A DNA stretch of 64,000 nt from Verticiella alkaliphila (GCF_018904615.1 NZ_JADCNH010000001.1:1-64000); one strand, 5' to 3'; positions 9,219 to 17,877 are shown, counted from the stretch's first letter. The notes: generated from the letters alone by a model not told the origin. A program made the numbers and translations.

Positions 9219-9278
9219 TCCTGTGGCCACGCACCGGCGGATCCCGCCGGTGCTGTCTGTCGCTGCGCTACCGCTGTC

Positions 9279-9866
9279 CTAAGCCGGTTGCCAATCCAGG
9301 GGCCACTCGCCCCGGGCGACGTTCTGCAGCCACAGCGCGCACGTCAGCGTCTTCGCGTCGGTCACCCGGCCATCACGGCAACCCGCAAGCAGGGCGTCGA
9401 CGGATTCGACGTGCACATCGAGGAATTCGCCCGCGTCCAGCCGGCGTTCGCCCTTCGTGAGGCCGCGCGCGAAGTACATGTGGATGATCTCGGTCGAGTA
9501 ACCGATCGCGAGGTGCATGCGCCCCGCGTACGCCCATTCACGGGCCTCGTAGCCGGTTTCTTCGAGCAGCTCGCGCTGTCCGCACACGAGCGGATCCTCG
9601 CCCGCATCGAGCTTGCCCGCTGGAAATTCCCACATCACCTCGCCCACGGGATGGCGGTACTGCCGCTCGAGCACGAGACGGGCATCATCGAGCAGGGGGA
9701 CGACGACGACCGCCCCCGGATGCACGACATACTCGCGCGAGGCGGTGCCGCCGTCGGGCAAGCGCACCGTGTCGCGCCGCACATCGAGGAAGTTGCCGCG
9801 AAAAAGCGATTCCGACGTCAAGGTCGTCTCGCGCAAGTGGTTGTCATCGTCCGGGCGAGTCAGCAT
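9279..9866 (-). CDS. NUDIX hydrolase, ADP-ribose pyrophosphatase type
   Basis: The 195-residue protein contains a complete Nudix box, GKLDAGEDPLVCGQ followed by RELLEETGY, matching GX5EX7REUXEEXGU. Flanking segments VVHPGAVVVVPLL and RQYRHPVGEVMWEFPAGKLD are typical of ADP-ribose pyrophosphatase (NudF-like). The ATG at 9866 begins the recognisable sequence; the frame continues upstream but crosses the small divergent gene at 9945. Likely role: hydrolysis of ADP-ribose or a related nucleotide sugar. Confidence 0.92.
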   Translation of the reverse strand: MLTRPDDDNHLRETTLTSESLFRGNFLDVRRDTVRLPDGGTASREYVVHPGAVVVVPLLDDARLVLERQYRHPVGEVMWEFPAGKLDAGEDPLVCGQRELLEETGYEAREWAYAGRMHLAIGYSTEIIHMYFARGLTKGERRLDAGEFLDVHVESVDALLAGCRDGRVTDAKTLTCALWLQNVARGEWPLDWQPA

Positions 9867-9944
9867 GGCGGAACGTGCAAGAATGGGAAAGCGTGACTGT
9901 AGCGCACCCCGCGCGACAGACGCTGCACCTTGCCGGAGGACCGC

Positions 9945-10142
9945 ATGCGACACCCCTTCACCGGGCATCTGCGCTCCGCCGCCCAGCGCCGACTCTTCTT
10001 CTGGACACAACGCTGGGACGCGGAAGCAGCCCGCGAACACGGCGACGCCGCCACACGCTTTGGTGACGACTCGACGCACGCGACGGCGCGGGCCGCCGTC
10101 AGGGCCCGCGCGCCGGAAGACGAGGACGACGTCCTCGAATGA
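9945..10142 (+). CDS. Small hypothetical protein, acidic C-terminus
   Basis: The frame encodes 65 residues, beginning MRHPFTGHLRSAAQRRLFFW and ending in a run of acidic residues. A strong GGAGGA ribosome site lies 4 bases before the ATG, which is the main support for a real gene. It is divergent from the NUDIX gene and convergent with the malic enzyme gene. I recognise no family. Confidence 0.55.
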   Translation: MRHPFTGHLRSAAQRRLFFWTQRWDAEAAREHGDAATRFGDDSTHATARAAVRARAPEDEDDVLE

Positions 10143-10157
10143 GATGCCGGCCCTGGC

Positions 10158-11450
10158 TCAGGCCAGCGTGCCCACCGTGAAGTGCCCGGCGCCGAGCGCT
10201 TCACGATAGGCGTCGATATCGGCGACCGGATGGCGGGCCACCTCGGAATCGGCAGCGGCCAGAGCGACGGCCGAGGCCACTTCGACGATCAGGCGCGGAT
10301 CGAACGGCGTGGGAATGATGTACTCCGCGCCGAATGCCAGGGTACGTCCTGGATAGGCTGCGGCAACCTCGGCCGGGATCTCGCGGCGCGCCAGCCCCGC
10401 GATGGCGTGCACGCAGGCAAGCTTCATCTCGTCGGTGATGCGGCTCGCGCCCGCGTCCAGCGCGCCGCGGAACAGGAACGGGAAGCACAGGACGTTGTTG
10501 ACCTGGTTCGGGTAGTCCGACCGGCCCGTCGCGATGATGGCGTCGGCCCGCGCAGCCCGCGCGACTTCCGGTCGGATCTCCGGCTCCGGGTTGGCCAGCG
10601 CCAGGATCAACGGGCGCGGGCCCATGGACTGCACCATGTCCGCCGTGAGCAAACCCGCGGCCGAGCAGCCCAGGAACACATCGGCGTTCTGGCAGGCGTC
10701 GGCCAGCGATCGGGCCGTGTCACGCGTGGCATAGCGCGACTTGTTGAACTCCATGTTGGCATCGCGTCCTTCGAACACCACCCCCTTGGAATCCACGAGC
10801 AGCACGTTCTCTTTGCGCAGGCCCAGCCGCACGAGCAAATCCAGGCAGGCGATGGCCGCGGCACCCGCGCCCGAGCACACCAGGCGCACGTCCGCCAGCC
10901 GCTTGTCGGCGAGCGACAGGCCGTTCATGATCGCCGCGGACGCGACGATGGCCGTGCCGTGCTGGTCGTCATGAAAGACCGGGATGGACATGCGCTCGGA
11001 CAGGCGCTTCTCGATATAGAAGCACTCGGGCGCCTTGATGTCCTCGAGGTTGATGCCACCGAAGGTCGGCTCGAGAATGGCGATGGCGTCGATGAGCTTA
11101 TCGGGATCGGATTCGGCCATCTCCAGGTCGAAGACGTCGATGCCGGCAAACTTCTTGAAGAGGCAGGCCTTGCCTTCCATCACCGGCTTGGCCGCCAGCG
11201 CACCGATGTTGCCCAGGCCGAGCACCGCCGTGCCGTTGGTGATCACACCGACGAGATTCGCACGCGAGGTGTAGAGTCGAGCGGTATGCGGATCGTTGGC
11301 GATCGCCTCGCTGGCGTAGGCCACGCCCGGCGAATAGGCGAGCGACAGGTCGCTCTGGTTGTCGAGGGCCTTGGTCGGCACCACGGATACTTTGCCGGGA
11401 GTCGGCAGGCGATGGTAATTGAGGGCGTCTTCGATAATGCGCTGGGTCAT
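10158..11450 (-). CDS. maeB: NADP-type malic enzyme, short form without PTA domain
   Basis: Malic enzyme decarboxylates malate to pyruvate. The 430-residue protein has the N-terminal catalytic segment ([30 protein letters not shown]), the metal-binding EFDHD-like segment ([15 protein letters not shown]) and a nucleotide-binding fold with [13 protein letters not shown]. It ends where the malic domain ends. Most betaproteobacterial MaeB proteins are about 760 residues with a C-terminal phosphotransacetylase-like domain, which is absent here. The leader contains two stem-loops. Confidence 0.92.
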   Translation of the reverse strand: MTQRIIEDALNYHRLPTPGKVSVVPTKALDNQSDLSLAYSPGVAYASEAIANDPHTARLYTSRANLVGVITNGTAVLGLGNIGALAAKPVMEGKACLFKKFAGIDVFDLEMAESDPDKLIDAIAILEPTFGGINLEDIKAPECFYIEKRLSERMSIPVFHDDQHGTAIVASAAIMNGLSLADKRLADVRLVCSGAGAAAIACLDLLVRLGLRKENVLLVDSKGVVFEGRDANMEFNKSRYATRDTARSLADACQNADVFLGCSAAGLLTADMVQSMGPRPLILALANPEPEIRPEVARAARADAIIATGRSDYPNQVNNVLCFPFLFRGALDAGASRITDEMKLACVHAIAGLARREIPAEVAAAYPGRTLAFGAEYIIPTPFDPRLIVEVASAVALAAADSEVARHPVADIDAYREALGAGHFTVGTLA

Positions 11451-11470
11451 GGGGGCTCGCGGCGCCAGGC

Positions 11471-11494
11471 AAAACCGCACCAACGCGGTGCGGT
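11471..11494 (-). terminator. Terminator-like hairpin between the TonB-C gene and maeB
   Basis: On the minus strand ACCGCACC-gcgtt-GGTGCGGT is followed by TTTT. It ends the 11566-11979 gene but sits only about 20 bases before the maeB ATG. A second stem (AACCCGG/CCGGGTT, 11504-11524) lies just before it. The pair could act as a terminator or as an attenuator in the maeB leader. Confidence 0.6.
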
Positions 11495-11565
11495 CTTCGG
11501 CAAAACCCGGTATTTTCCCGGGTTGCGCTCAGCCAATCAAGTTGCTATGCAGCATTGACCCATCG

Positions 11566-11979
11566 TCAGCGCACCGGCATAGTCTGCGCGGAGCCGGCGC
11601 TGGACGTCTTGTCAAAGGTAAACGCGTACGGAATGCCGATCAGGGCATCCTGCAATTGCGGATCGGACACGTCGCCGAGCGGCTCGCAACGCGCGCCCAC
11701 GGCAGCGCGCAAGGCCGCGGAATCGAGTGCTTCGTTGCCGGATGTGCGCAACAGCCTCGCACTGCGGAATTCGCCCTTCACCGTGAAGGACAGCAGCGCC
11801 AGGGTCTCGCCCTGGAAACCCGCGGGTGCGTTCTGAAACGCCTCGCTCGGGAACGGCACGTTGCATTGCGGATTGCGCTTCAAGGGTGGCGGTGTGGTGC
11901 TGCCCTGCGCCATCACCGCGGGCGCGGCGAGACAAGCAACCAGTGCGGCCGTGACGGCCGCGTGCGGATAGCGAATCAT
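11566..11979 (-). CDS. Exported TonB C-terminal-domain-like protein
   Basis: The 137-residue product has a cleavable signal peptide (hydrophobic run ending AVMAQ) followed by a domain resembling the TonB C-terminus: NVPFPSEAFQNAP, LLSFTVKGEFRSARLLRTSG and ALDSAALRAAV. It lacks the N-terminal membrane anchor and long proline-rich spacer of true TonB, so it probably does not energise transport by itself. Role unknown; periplasmic location is inferred. Confidence 0.75.
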   Translation of the reverse strand: MIRYPHAAVTAALVACLAAPAVMAQGSTTPPPLKRNPQCNVPFPSEAFQNAPAGFQGETLALLSFTVKGEFRSARLLRTSGNEALDSAALRAAVGARCEPLGDVSDPQLQDALIGIPYAFTFDKTSSAGSAQTMPVR

Positions 11980-12012
11980 GGAGTCTCCTGCAAAAGGCTC
12001 ACGGTCCAGGGA

Positions 12013-12273
12013 TCATACCGTGCGCGGCGCGCGCTCTCTGGCGGGGTCAGTCTTGAAAAGACCACGCAGGTTCAGGCCTGCGAGAAAGATCTGCAACACG
12101 ACGACTGCGTACGCTGATGCGGGGATCCCCCACGCCACCCACAGCACATTGCTGGTGAGGAACAGCCAGAAGCCGATGTTGCGCTTGCGCTTGCGCGACG
12201 ATGCGACCAGCCAGGCGGCGGCTACCGTGAGCGCCATGGCCGGCCATTGCAGCAGGTCGAGGATCTCAGTCAT
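12013..12273 (-). CDS. Small membrane protein
   Basis: The 86-residue protein has about three hydrophobic segments (ILDLLQWPAMALTVAAAWLV, NIGFWLFLTSNVLWVAWGI and AYAVVVLQIFLAGL) with an intervening RKRKR turn. The pattern resembles small uncharacterised inner-membrane proteins found beside PnuC-like or SWEET-like families, but I cannot assign one. It lies between the TonB-C gene and the DUF4142 gene on the same strand. Confidence 0.7.
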   Translation of the reverse strand: MTEILDLLQWPAMALTVAAAWLVASSRKRKRNIGFWLFLTSNVLWVAWGIPASAYAVVVLQIFLAGLNLRGLFKTDPARERAPRTV

Positions 12274-12292
12274 ACGGGAGGGTCAACAGAGT

Positions 12293-12315
12293 GTGCCGGC
12301 CCACCGGGCCGGCAC
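12293..12315 (-). terminator. Perfect 10-bp stem-loop after the DUF4142 gene
   Basis: GTGCCGGCCC-acc-GGGCCGGCAC forms a perfect stem with a 3-base loop directly after the DUF4142 stop codon. No U-tract follows, so termination efficiency is uncertain; it may instead stabilise the 3' end. Confidence 0.5.
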
Positions 12316-12328
12316 TGACATCAAACGC

Positions 12329-13015
12329 TTAGCGGTTGGTACCGGCAGCGCCCGCAGCAGGCGCGGCAGGAGCGGCGGGCGTCACGCCCATCGAACCACT
12401 GCTCGTGGCCGGAGCCGCGGCCGGCGCGTTGTCCTTCTTGGCGTCGACTGCCTGCTTGAGTTGCTCGCCCATGGCGAGGTGGCTCTTCAGGTTGGGCAGC
12501 ACCTTGGCGGCGAAGGCCTTGACCTGAGCGTCGTCAGCATCCTCGGCGGCGTTCTCGAAGAGATCGACCGCATCTTCGTGCGCATCCACGGCCACCTTGT
12601 CGACATAGCGTTCGTCGAAGTCGTGACCTTCACGATTCTGCAAGCCCTTCAGGGTGCGATTCTGGCCCCAGCGAAGATCGGTGGGCAGCTCGACGCCCTT
12701 GCCCTGCGCGAGCGTGCGCAGTTCCTGATCCACGGCCTGGTGATCCGTGACCATCTTCTGCGCGAAGTCCTTGACCTCTTGCGACTGCGCGCGCTGGGCG
12801 GCGAGTTGGCTGCCTTCGATCTCGAGCTTGCCGGATTGGGCAGCGCGCTGCAGGAAGCGGGTGTCGCCACGCGACAGCTTGCTTTCTGCAGGGGCCGCGG
12901 CGGTAGCTTGCGTGCCTTGGGCCGGTTGTGCGGCCGGTTGGGCAGCATGGGCAGCGCCCGTGAAGCCAAAGGCGGCGGTGGCGCAGGCGATGACGGTGAG
13001 TTTCCAGCGTGACAT
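12329..13015 (-). CDS. Exported DUF4142-family protein
   Basis: The 228-residue protein has a signal peptide (cleavage near GAAHA-AQ), an Ala/Gln/Pro-rich linker, a helical DUF4142 domain (about 45-190; KLSRGDTRFLQRAAQSGKLE, DFAQKMVTDHQAVDQELRTL, HDFDERYVDKVAVDAHEDAV) and a low-complexity Ala/Pro tail. DUF4142 has a ferritin-like helical fold and occurs in predicted periplasmic stress proteins. The start is set by an AGGAGGA site just before the ATG. A near-perfect sigma-54 promoter lies about 35 bases upstream, so expression is probably RpoN-dependent. Confidence 0.9.
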   Translation of the reverse strand: MSRWKLTVIACATAAFGFTGAAHAAQPAAQPAQGTQATAAAPAESKLSRGDTRFLQRAAQSGKLEIEGSQLAAQRAQSQEVKDFAQKMVTDHQAVDQELRTLAQGKGVELPTDLRWGQNRTLKGLQNREGHDFDERYVDKVAVDAHEDAVDLFENAAEDADDAQVKAFAAKVLPNLKSHLAMGEQLKQAVDAKKDNAPAAAPATSSGSMGVTPAAPAAPAAGAAGTNR

Positions 13016-13049
13016 GAAGTTTCCTCCTGGGTTGGTGACGCAGTGCTTA

Positions 13050-13067
13050 TCGCAACCCCCGTGCCAC
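13050..13067 (-). promoter_or_regulatory. Sigma-54 promoter for the DUF4142 gene
   Basis: The minus strand reads TGGCACGGGGGTTGCG, a perfect fit to TGGCACG-N4-TTGC with GG (13065-13064) and GC (13053-13052) ten bases apart. The predicted start near 13041 gives a leader of about 26 nt that contains the ribosome site. Confidence 0.75.
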
Positions 13068-13145
13068 CGTTCTCTCACCCATTCAACCGCCTGCATGCCG
13101 TCACATCGACAGGCGGACGGCGAGCGCCCGCCACCCGGTTCCCCT

Positions 13146-13691
13146 TCAGGCTGCCAGAGCCTTCTCGATGGCGGCCGTGACTTCGGGCGCATCCGGCGCC
13201 GTGTCCGGCGCAAAGCGTGCAGCGACCTGACCATCTTTGCCAATCAGGAACTTCTCGAAATTCCACACCACTTCCGGCGCCTCGGTGGGCGTGCGGCCAA
13301 AGCCCTTCAAGCGCGTCTCCATGCGCTCGCGCCCAGGCGTGACAGGTGCTGCCGCAGTCAGCGCCTGGTACAGCGGATGCTTGCCCTCGCCGGTCACGGC
13401 GATCTTGGCAAACATCGGGAATTTCACGTCATACTGCGTCGAGCAAAAGCCCTGAATCTCTTCATTGCTGCCCGGCTCCTGGCCACCGAAATCGTTGGCC
13501 GGAAAGCCGAGTACGGAGAAGCCCTGCGGTGCAAAGCGCTCATGCAGGGACTGCAAGCCGGCGTATTGCGGCGTCAGGCCGCACTTGGAGGCGACGTTGA
13601 CCACGAGAAGGACCTTGCCGCGGTAGGCGTCCAGTCGCTCGGGACTGCCATCGATGCGATTCACGGGGATGTCCTGAAGGGATGTCGTCAT
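13146..13691 (-). CDS. Glutathione peroxidase (Cys type)
   Basis: The enzyme reduces peroxides with thioredoxin or glutathione as donor. The 181-residue protein shows the catalytic triad context: cysteine in NVASKCGLTPQY, glutamine in ANDFGGQEPG and tryptophan in VVWNFEKFLIG. It uses Cys, not selenocysteine, and has no signal peptide. The ATG at 13691 is the first residue of recognisable similarity; upstream codons in the frame overlap the divergent META lipoprotein gene. Confidence 0.95.
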   Translation of the reverse strand: MTTSLQDIPVNRIDGSPERLDAYRGKVLLVVNVASKCGLTPQYAGLQSLHERFAPQGFSVLGFPANDFGGQEPGSNEEIQGFCSTQYDVKFPMFAKIAVTGEGKHPLYQALTAAAPVTPGRERMETRLKGFGRTPTEAPEVVWNFEKFLIGKDGQVAARFAPDTAPDAPEVTAAIEKALAA

Positions 13692-13776
13692 GCTGGCCTC
13701 TCCTGCGAAAGTGGGCGGGGGTGTTATAAGATCGTGCGTCCAATGCGGCGCATTGTCAGTCACAAGGAAGCACATT

Positions 13777-14223
13777 ATGCAATGTCGAGCCATTTTTGCC
13801 AGTGTCCTGGCCGCCGGGTTGGTCGGGTGCGCGCTGCAACCCCCCGCGCAGGCACCGGGCCTCGATGGCACGCGCTGGCAGCTGGTGTCCGTGAGCGGGC
13901 GGACGCTGGCGGTGCCCCAATCGCCGCCAGTCGAACTGCGGTTCCTCGAAAGCCGCGTCAATGTGCATGGCTGCAATGCCCTGTCGGGTCGTTACGTGCA
14001 GGAAGGCACTCGCCTGACCGTGCCCAAGGGCTTCGTCGGGACGCGCATGGCCTGCGAAGAAGGACTGCTGGCAGTGGACAACGCCGCCACCCGGCTCTTC
14101 GAGAAGGGCGTTGAGTTCCGCAAGGAGGGCGACACGCTCGTCATCCGGGGCCAGGGCGAGCGTTGGACGTTCCGCCGCCACGGCTCGATGCCCTCCTCGT
14201 TCCGGATCGAGCAGGCCGGCTGA
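13777..14223 (+). CDS. META-domain (HslJ-like) lipoprotein
   Basis: The 148-residue protein has a lipoprotein signal (LAAGLVGC, cysteine near residue 18) and a META domain: LDGTRWQLVSVSGR, VELRFLESRVNVHGCNALSG, RMACEEGLLAVDNAATRLF. E. coli HslJ, of the same family, is a heat-inducible outer-membrane lipoprotein linked to novobiocin resistance. It is divergent from glutathione peroxidase and followed by a terminator. Confidence 0.88.
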   Translation: MQCRAIFASVLAAGLVGCALQPPAQAPGLDGTRWQLVSVSGRTLAVPQSPPVELRFLESRVNVHGCNALSGRYVQEGTRLTVPKGFVGTRMACEEGLLAVDNAATRLFEKGVEFRKEGDTLVIRGQGERWTFRRHGSMPSSFRIEQAG

Positions 14224-14243
14224 ACGCGTTGAGCGCAAAGCAG

Positions 14244-14271
14244 AACGGCAGCCCCGAAGGGCTGCCGTTTT
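14244..14271 (+). terminator. Rho-independent terminator after the META lipoprotein
   Basis: AACGGCAGCCC-CGAA-GGGCTGCCGTT is an 11-bp stem with a tetraloop, followed by TT. It separates two convergent genes. Confidence 0.75.
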
Positions 14272-14296
14272 CACGTGGGGCGACGATGTGCGCAGC

Positions 14297-14509
14297 TTAG
14301 ACCGCAGCACCCATGGGCGGGTCGATGCGCACGATCTGGCAACCGCGCGCGATCAGCGCCGCCAGGTCATGGGCGGACACCTCGTCGTCCGTGCCCATCA
14401 GGCTCGCACCACCGTGCGCATGCACATGCATCACGCAAAAGGGATCGGAATCCACGGCGTACCAGTAGTAGCCGGGGGCCAGAGCATGAGCAGCGGTGTC
14501 GGTCGTCAT
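14297..14509 (-). CDS. Conserved-looking small hypothetical protein
   Basis: This 70-residue product starts MTTDTAAHALAPGYYWYAVD and includes CVMHVHAHGG and ARGCQIVRIDPP. The composition is like a folded soluble protein rather than a chance frame. A GTG two codons earlier is an alternative start. No clear ribosome site is visible and I recognise no family; His-rich HVHAH could bind metal, which is a guess. Confidence 0.55.
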   Translation of the reverse strand: MTTDTAAHALAPGYYWYAVDSDPFCVMHVHAHGGASLMGTDDEVSAHDLAALIARGCQIVRIDPPMGAAV

Positions 14510-14591
14510 GCGCACATTATATCGCCGTCACACAGGAACAGCGGTTGCTCTGCATCAGCATCGCGGCACATTTGGCCGCAGGAGAGATGCC

Positions 14592-14858
14592 ATGGCAGAC
14601 AGTTCCTTGACCAAGACCGGCGAGCGCACCCCGGAGATCGCCGGCGGCGACACCCGCACGCTCGGCCCCAGCGATTCGACGGACAGCGGCAGCGATGTCG
14701 CAGGCACCGGTTCGGCGGAATGGCTGGACAATGACTCGGATGCGGCCGGCACCGGCGAACGCCCCAGCGTCAACCGTCGGGATAGCGGCGAGGCGCACGA
14801 CGTCGATATCGACAAGGTGCTCGACGAGGACGCGGACCCCGAGGATCCGCAACCATGA
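14592..14858 (+). CDS. Acidic, disordered small protein
   Basis: The 88-residue product is strongly acidic and low in hydrophobics. It contains LGPSDSTDSGSDVAGTG, a phrase I recognise from short acidic proteins of Burkholderiales, and a second imperfect copy, DNDSDAAGTG. A GGAGAG ribosome site precedes the ATG. It overlaps the next gene by 4 bases (ATGA), so the two are translationally coupled. Function unknown. Confidence 0.7.
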   Translation: MADSSLTKTGERTPEIAGGDTRTLGPSDSTDSGSDVAGTGSAEWLDNDSDAAGTGERPSVNRRDSGEAHDVDIDKVLDEDADPEDPQP

Positions 14859-15109
14859 ACGCCCTCTCCCATCCGGCGAACGCAGCCCAGCGCAGCCGCC
14901 CGGCGCGGCTGCCGCGCAGTACGTTCCTGGTGGCGCTCGGGGTGTCGCTGGGCGGTGCGCTGATATGGATAGCAGCGGCATTTGGTGTCGATGGGGTGTC
15001 GGCGCTTTTCGGTAGCCAGACGGCTGCGTGGCGCTTGGCCTACCTGGGCGTGGCGATGGCAGCGCTATACGCGATCATTGCCATACTGCGAACGGCACGG
15101 GGGCCGTAG
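14855..15109 (+). CDS. Small two-helix membrane protein
   Basis: The 84-residue product has a basic N-terminus and two hydrophobic segments (FLVALGVSLGGALIWIAAAF and AYLGVAMAALYAIIAIL). Its ATG overlaps the stop of the acidic protein gene, so they are likely made together. I recognise no family. Confidence 0.65.
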   Translation: MNALSHPANAAQRSRPARLPRSTFLVALGVSLGGALIWIAAAFGVDGVSALFGSQTAAWRLAYLGVAMAALYAIIAILRTARGP

Positions 15110-15161
15110 GGACCCCATGCCGTTGAAGTCAGCGGGCAGGTCGCCCGCTGTGCCGTCGCGC

Positions 15162-16238
15162 TCAGGCTGCTCGCCGCCGAGCCGCCAGCAACATGCCGGC
15201 TGCCTGCAGCGGATCGCACGACGCCGACAAGACGCCTGGCTCGGGCGGCGTGACCGACCCATCGCTGCAACGGAGGCAGCCCTTGCCCGCACTGCTATCG
15301 CAGTCCGCGTCGACTGCCACCAGCTCGACGTCTGCCGGCGTTGCATCGGCCTCGCCTGAGGTCAGCACGGTGCAGCCCAGTGCCCGCAGCATGGCGTGCA
15401 GGGCATCGCCACCTTGCACACCGGCGCGAAACGTCACACGCAAGGGATCGCGCGGCATCTGCGCCCGCACGCTGGCAATGCGTTGATAGGCCTGGGGATC
15501 CTTTGCCAACAACGACGCGGCCGAATCGGGGAAGGTAACGCGGTAACCCTGCCGAATACCATCTGCATCGAGCGCAAATGCCACGAGTCGCCCACCATGC
15601 AGATCCACGAGCCGCTCGGCCAGCAACAACGCCGCCGGCGTCTTGGTCATCACCTGATCGGCCACAGCGCCGCCTTGGGGGGCGGGGTCCCCGATGTGGA
15701 ACACGGTAGCGTCGTCGGACCGTTCTGCACGCAGGCTGATGACGTCACCCTCCATGCCACATCGCACGCAATGCACGATCACGTACCGAAGGGCCTGCGC
15801 CAGGCGAGCTGCATCGGCATACAGCGCGGGATGGGCCACGGGCTCGGCAAGCACGAGTTGCACGGATCGCGTTTGCGCCATGGCATCGGCATCGGCGGCC
15901 GCGCGTTCCAGCGCAGCGTAGGGGTCTACAGACGCGAACTCGATTGTGAGCTCCCCCGTCATCACCTGCAGGAGGTCGGTGAGGTCCCCGATCATCTGCA
16001 CCTGCTGCTGCACACCACTGCGGATGCCGTCTAGGGCCTTTGCGACAATGCCGCCCTCCTGGCCCAGGCGGCTGGACAACACGTGGGTCCAACCCTGGAT
16101 GCCATTGAGGGGCGAGCGCAGATCATGCGCAGCTCTGGCGACCAGACGATCACGGGCCTGCACCCGCATGCCACCAATGGCGCGTTCCACTTCGAGCGCG
16201 AACGCCGGTGTCTGACCTGCCTCGGTCGTCATCGGCAT
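15162..16238 (-). CDS. Histidine kinase-like protein with degenerate ATPase and receiver-like tail
   Basis: The 358-residue soluble protein keeps a HisKA-type H box (H38 in AAHDLRSPLNGIQGW) and the general length of a kinase core. The ATP-binding domain has lost its motifs: the N-box asparagine is not visible (ALRYVIVHC), the G1 DxGxG is replaced by GDPAPQGG, and no G2 loop is seen. The last 110 residues look like a worn receiver domain. It starts 32 bases after the frameshifted sigma-54 response regulator on the same strand, so the two probably form an operon. It may act as a phosphotransfer or phosphatase partner rather than an active kinase. Confidence 0.8.
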   Translation of the reverse strand: MPMTTEAGQTPAFALEVERAIGGMRVQARDRLVARAAHDLRSPLNGIQGWTHVLSSRLGQEGGIVAKALDGIRSGVQQQVQMIGDLTDLLQVMTGELTIEFASVDPYAALERAAADADAMAQTRSVQLVLAEPVAHPALYADAARLAQALRYVIVHCVRCGMEGDVISLRAERSDDATVFHIGDPAPQGGAVADQVMTKTPAALLLAERLVDLHGGRLVAFALDADGIRQGYRVTFPDSAASLLAKDPQAYQRIASVRAQMPRDPLRVTFRAGVQGGDALHAMLRALGCTVLTSGEADATPADVELVAVDADCDSSAGKGCLRCSDGSVTPPEPGVLSASCDPLQAAGMLLAARRRAA

Positions 16239-16269
16239 CCCTTGACGGTCGTTTCCTGCCACATTCCCC

Positions 16270-17678
16270 TCACACTGAGGATGCCGTGTCGGTCGATTCG
16301 TCCGAATCGACCCCATCCAGGGACGCGTCGGCACCTCCGCCAGCGGCATACTCTTCAAGCCGGTTGTACAGCGTCTTCAAGCTGATCCCGAGCACTTCGG
16401 CGGCACGCTTCTTCACGCCGCCGCATTGTTCCAAGGTAGCCAGGATCAGGCGACGGTCCGCTTCAGCAAGAGATGTGCCAACGGCAATGGGCACGACCGT
16501 GGCGGGCGCAGGGCGTGCAGGCGACACTTGCAGGGGCACGGACGAGGGCAGGATTACCGGCCCGTCGGCATGATGTACGCGCGTTGCATGTAATTTTTCA
16601 ACTCGCGCACATTGCCTGGCCAACTGTGCCGCATCAGGCCGCTGACGAAATCCGGGTCCATGACCTTGTCGGTCTTGTGCTCGGCGTTCATCTGCTCCAG
16701 CAGACTCTGTGCGATGAGCTCCACATCCTTGCCGCGTTCGCGCAGCGGCGGCAGATACAGCGGGAACACATTCAGGCGATGGTAAAGATCCTCCCGCAGC
16801 TTGCCTTCGGCCACGGCCTTCTCGGGATTGCGGTTGGTGGCCGCAACGATTCTCACATCCGTCTCAATTTCTCTGTTCACACCGACGCGCATGAACATGC
16901 CGGTCTCGAGCACCCGCAGGAGCTTGACCTGCAACTCGATCGGCATCTCCGTGATCTCGTCGAGAAAGAGCGTGCCGCCGTGCGCGCGTTCGAAGTAGCC
17001 CTTGTGCTGGCGATCCGCGCCCGTGAAGCTGCCACGCTCGTGGCCGAACATCTCGCTCTCGATGAGGTTGGGCGAGATCGCGCCACAGTTGACGGGCAGG
17101 AAGGGATGCTTGCGGCGCAGGCTGAGCTCATGCAGCGTCTGGGCCACGAGCTCCTTGCCCGTGCCGCTCTCGCCCACCAGCAGCACGGTGGCTTCGGTGG
17201 GCGCGACCTTGTTCATCTGATCGTAGAGATTCTGCATGACCGGCGAGCCGCCGAGCATGCGGCCGAAACGGCCGAAGCGGCGCAGTTCGCCACGCAACGA
17301 ACTGATCTCCGCCTTCAGATCACCCGCGCGCGGGATGCGATCAAGCACCGTCTTCAGACGCTGCATGTTGATCGGCTTGACCAGATAATCCGCCGCGCCC
17401 AGGCGCAACGCATCCACTGCGCTCTCCACGCTCGCGTGTCCGGTGATGAGGATGAACTCGACCGCCACCTTGGGGTCGAGCGCCTCGAAAAGCTCCATGC
17501 CGTTGCCATCCGGCAGCTTCAAGTCGGCGAGGATGACATCCGGCGTCTGCCGGACCATCTGAATCTTGGCTTGGCGCAAATCCTGCGCGGTGCCCACTGT
17601 GAACCCTTCAGCGGAAATAATCTCTGCCAATGCGGCCAGAGTGTTGGGTTCGTCGTCGACGATCAATACGTGGGGCAT
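16270..17678 (-). CDS. Sigma-54-dependent NtrC-type response regulator, frameshifted near 16568
   Basis: With the frame restored the protein is 469 residues: receiver (1-120, D52, K101), AAA+ domain with Walker [15 protein letters not shown] sigma-54 contact loop and [13 protein letters not shown], then a Fis-type helix-turn-helix ([20 protein letters not shown]). The reading frame breaks after AYIM: the coding strand has ATGCC where ATGGCC is expected, so the first part ends falsely at 16554 and the C-terminus continues in another frame. The orphan activator at 17878 has AFILAD at the same point, which supports a single missing base. It precedes a degenerate kinase gene on the same strand. 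Confidence 0.88.
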
Positions 17679-17877
17679 GCCCGTTCACCTGCCGATGCTG
17701 GGTAAAGCTGTAGAAAATACACGGTTTGCCAAGAGACCGCGCCATTTGCCCGCAACAAAACGTGACGATTCGAGATAGTCGCGCACGCTAACCCGCATAG
17801 GTGCTGCATCACGGTCTTCGTTGCGATAACGCGGTACGATACTCCGTTGACGTTCCCCGTTGCATCACGTGTTTGAC

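Noticed and set aside
10182-11558. Long open frame antisense to the malic enzyme gene
   Set aside because: Arg/Gly/His-rich translation typical of a shadow frame, with no ribosome site.
14570-14592. Sigma-54-like GGCACATTTGGCCGC before the acidic protein gene
   Set aside because: GG and GC are eleven bases apart instead of ten, and the -12 element is poor.
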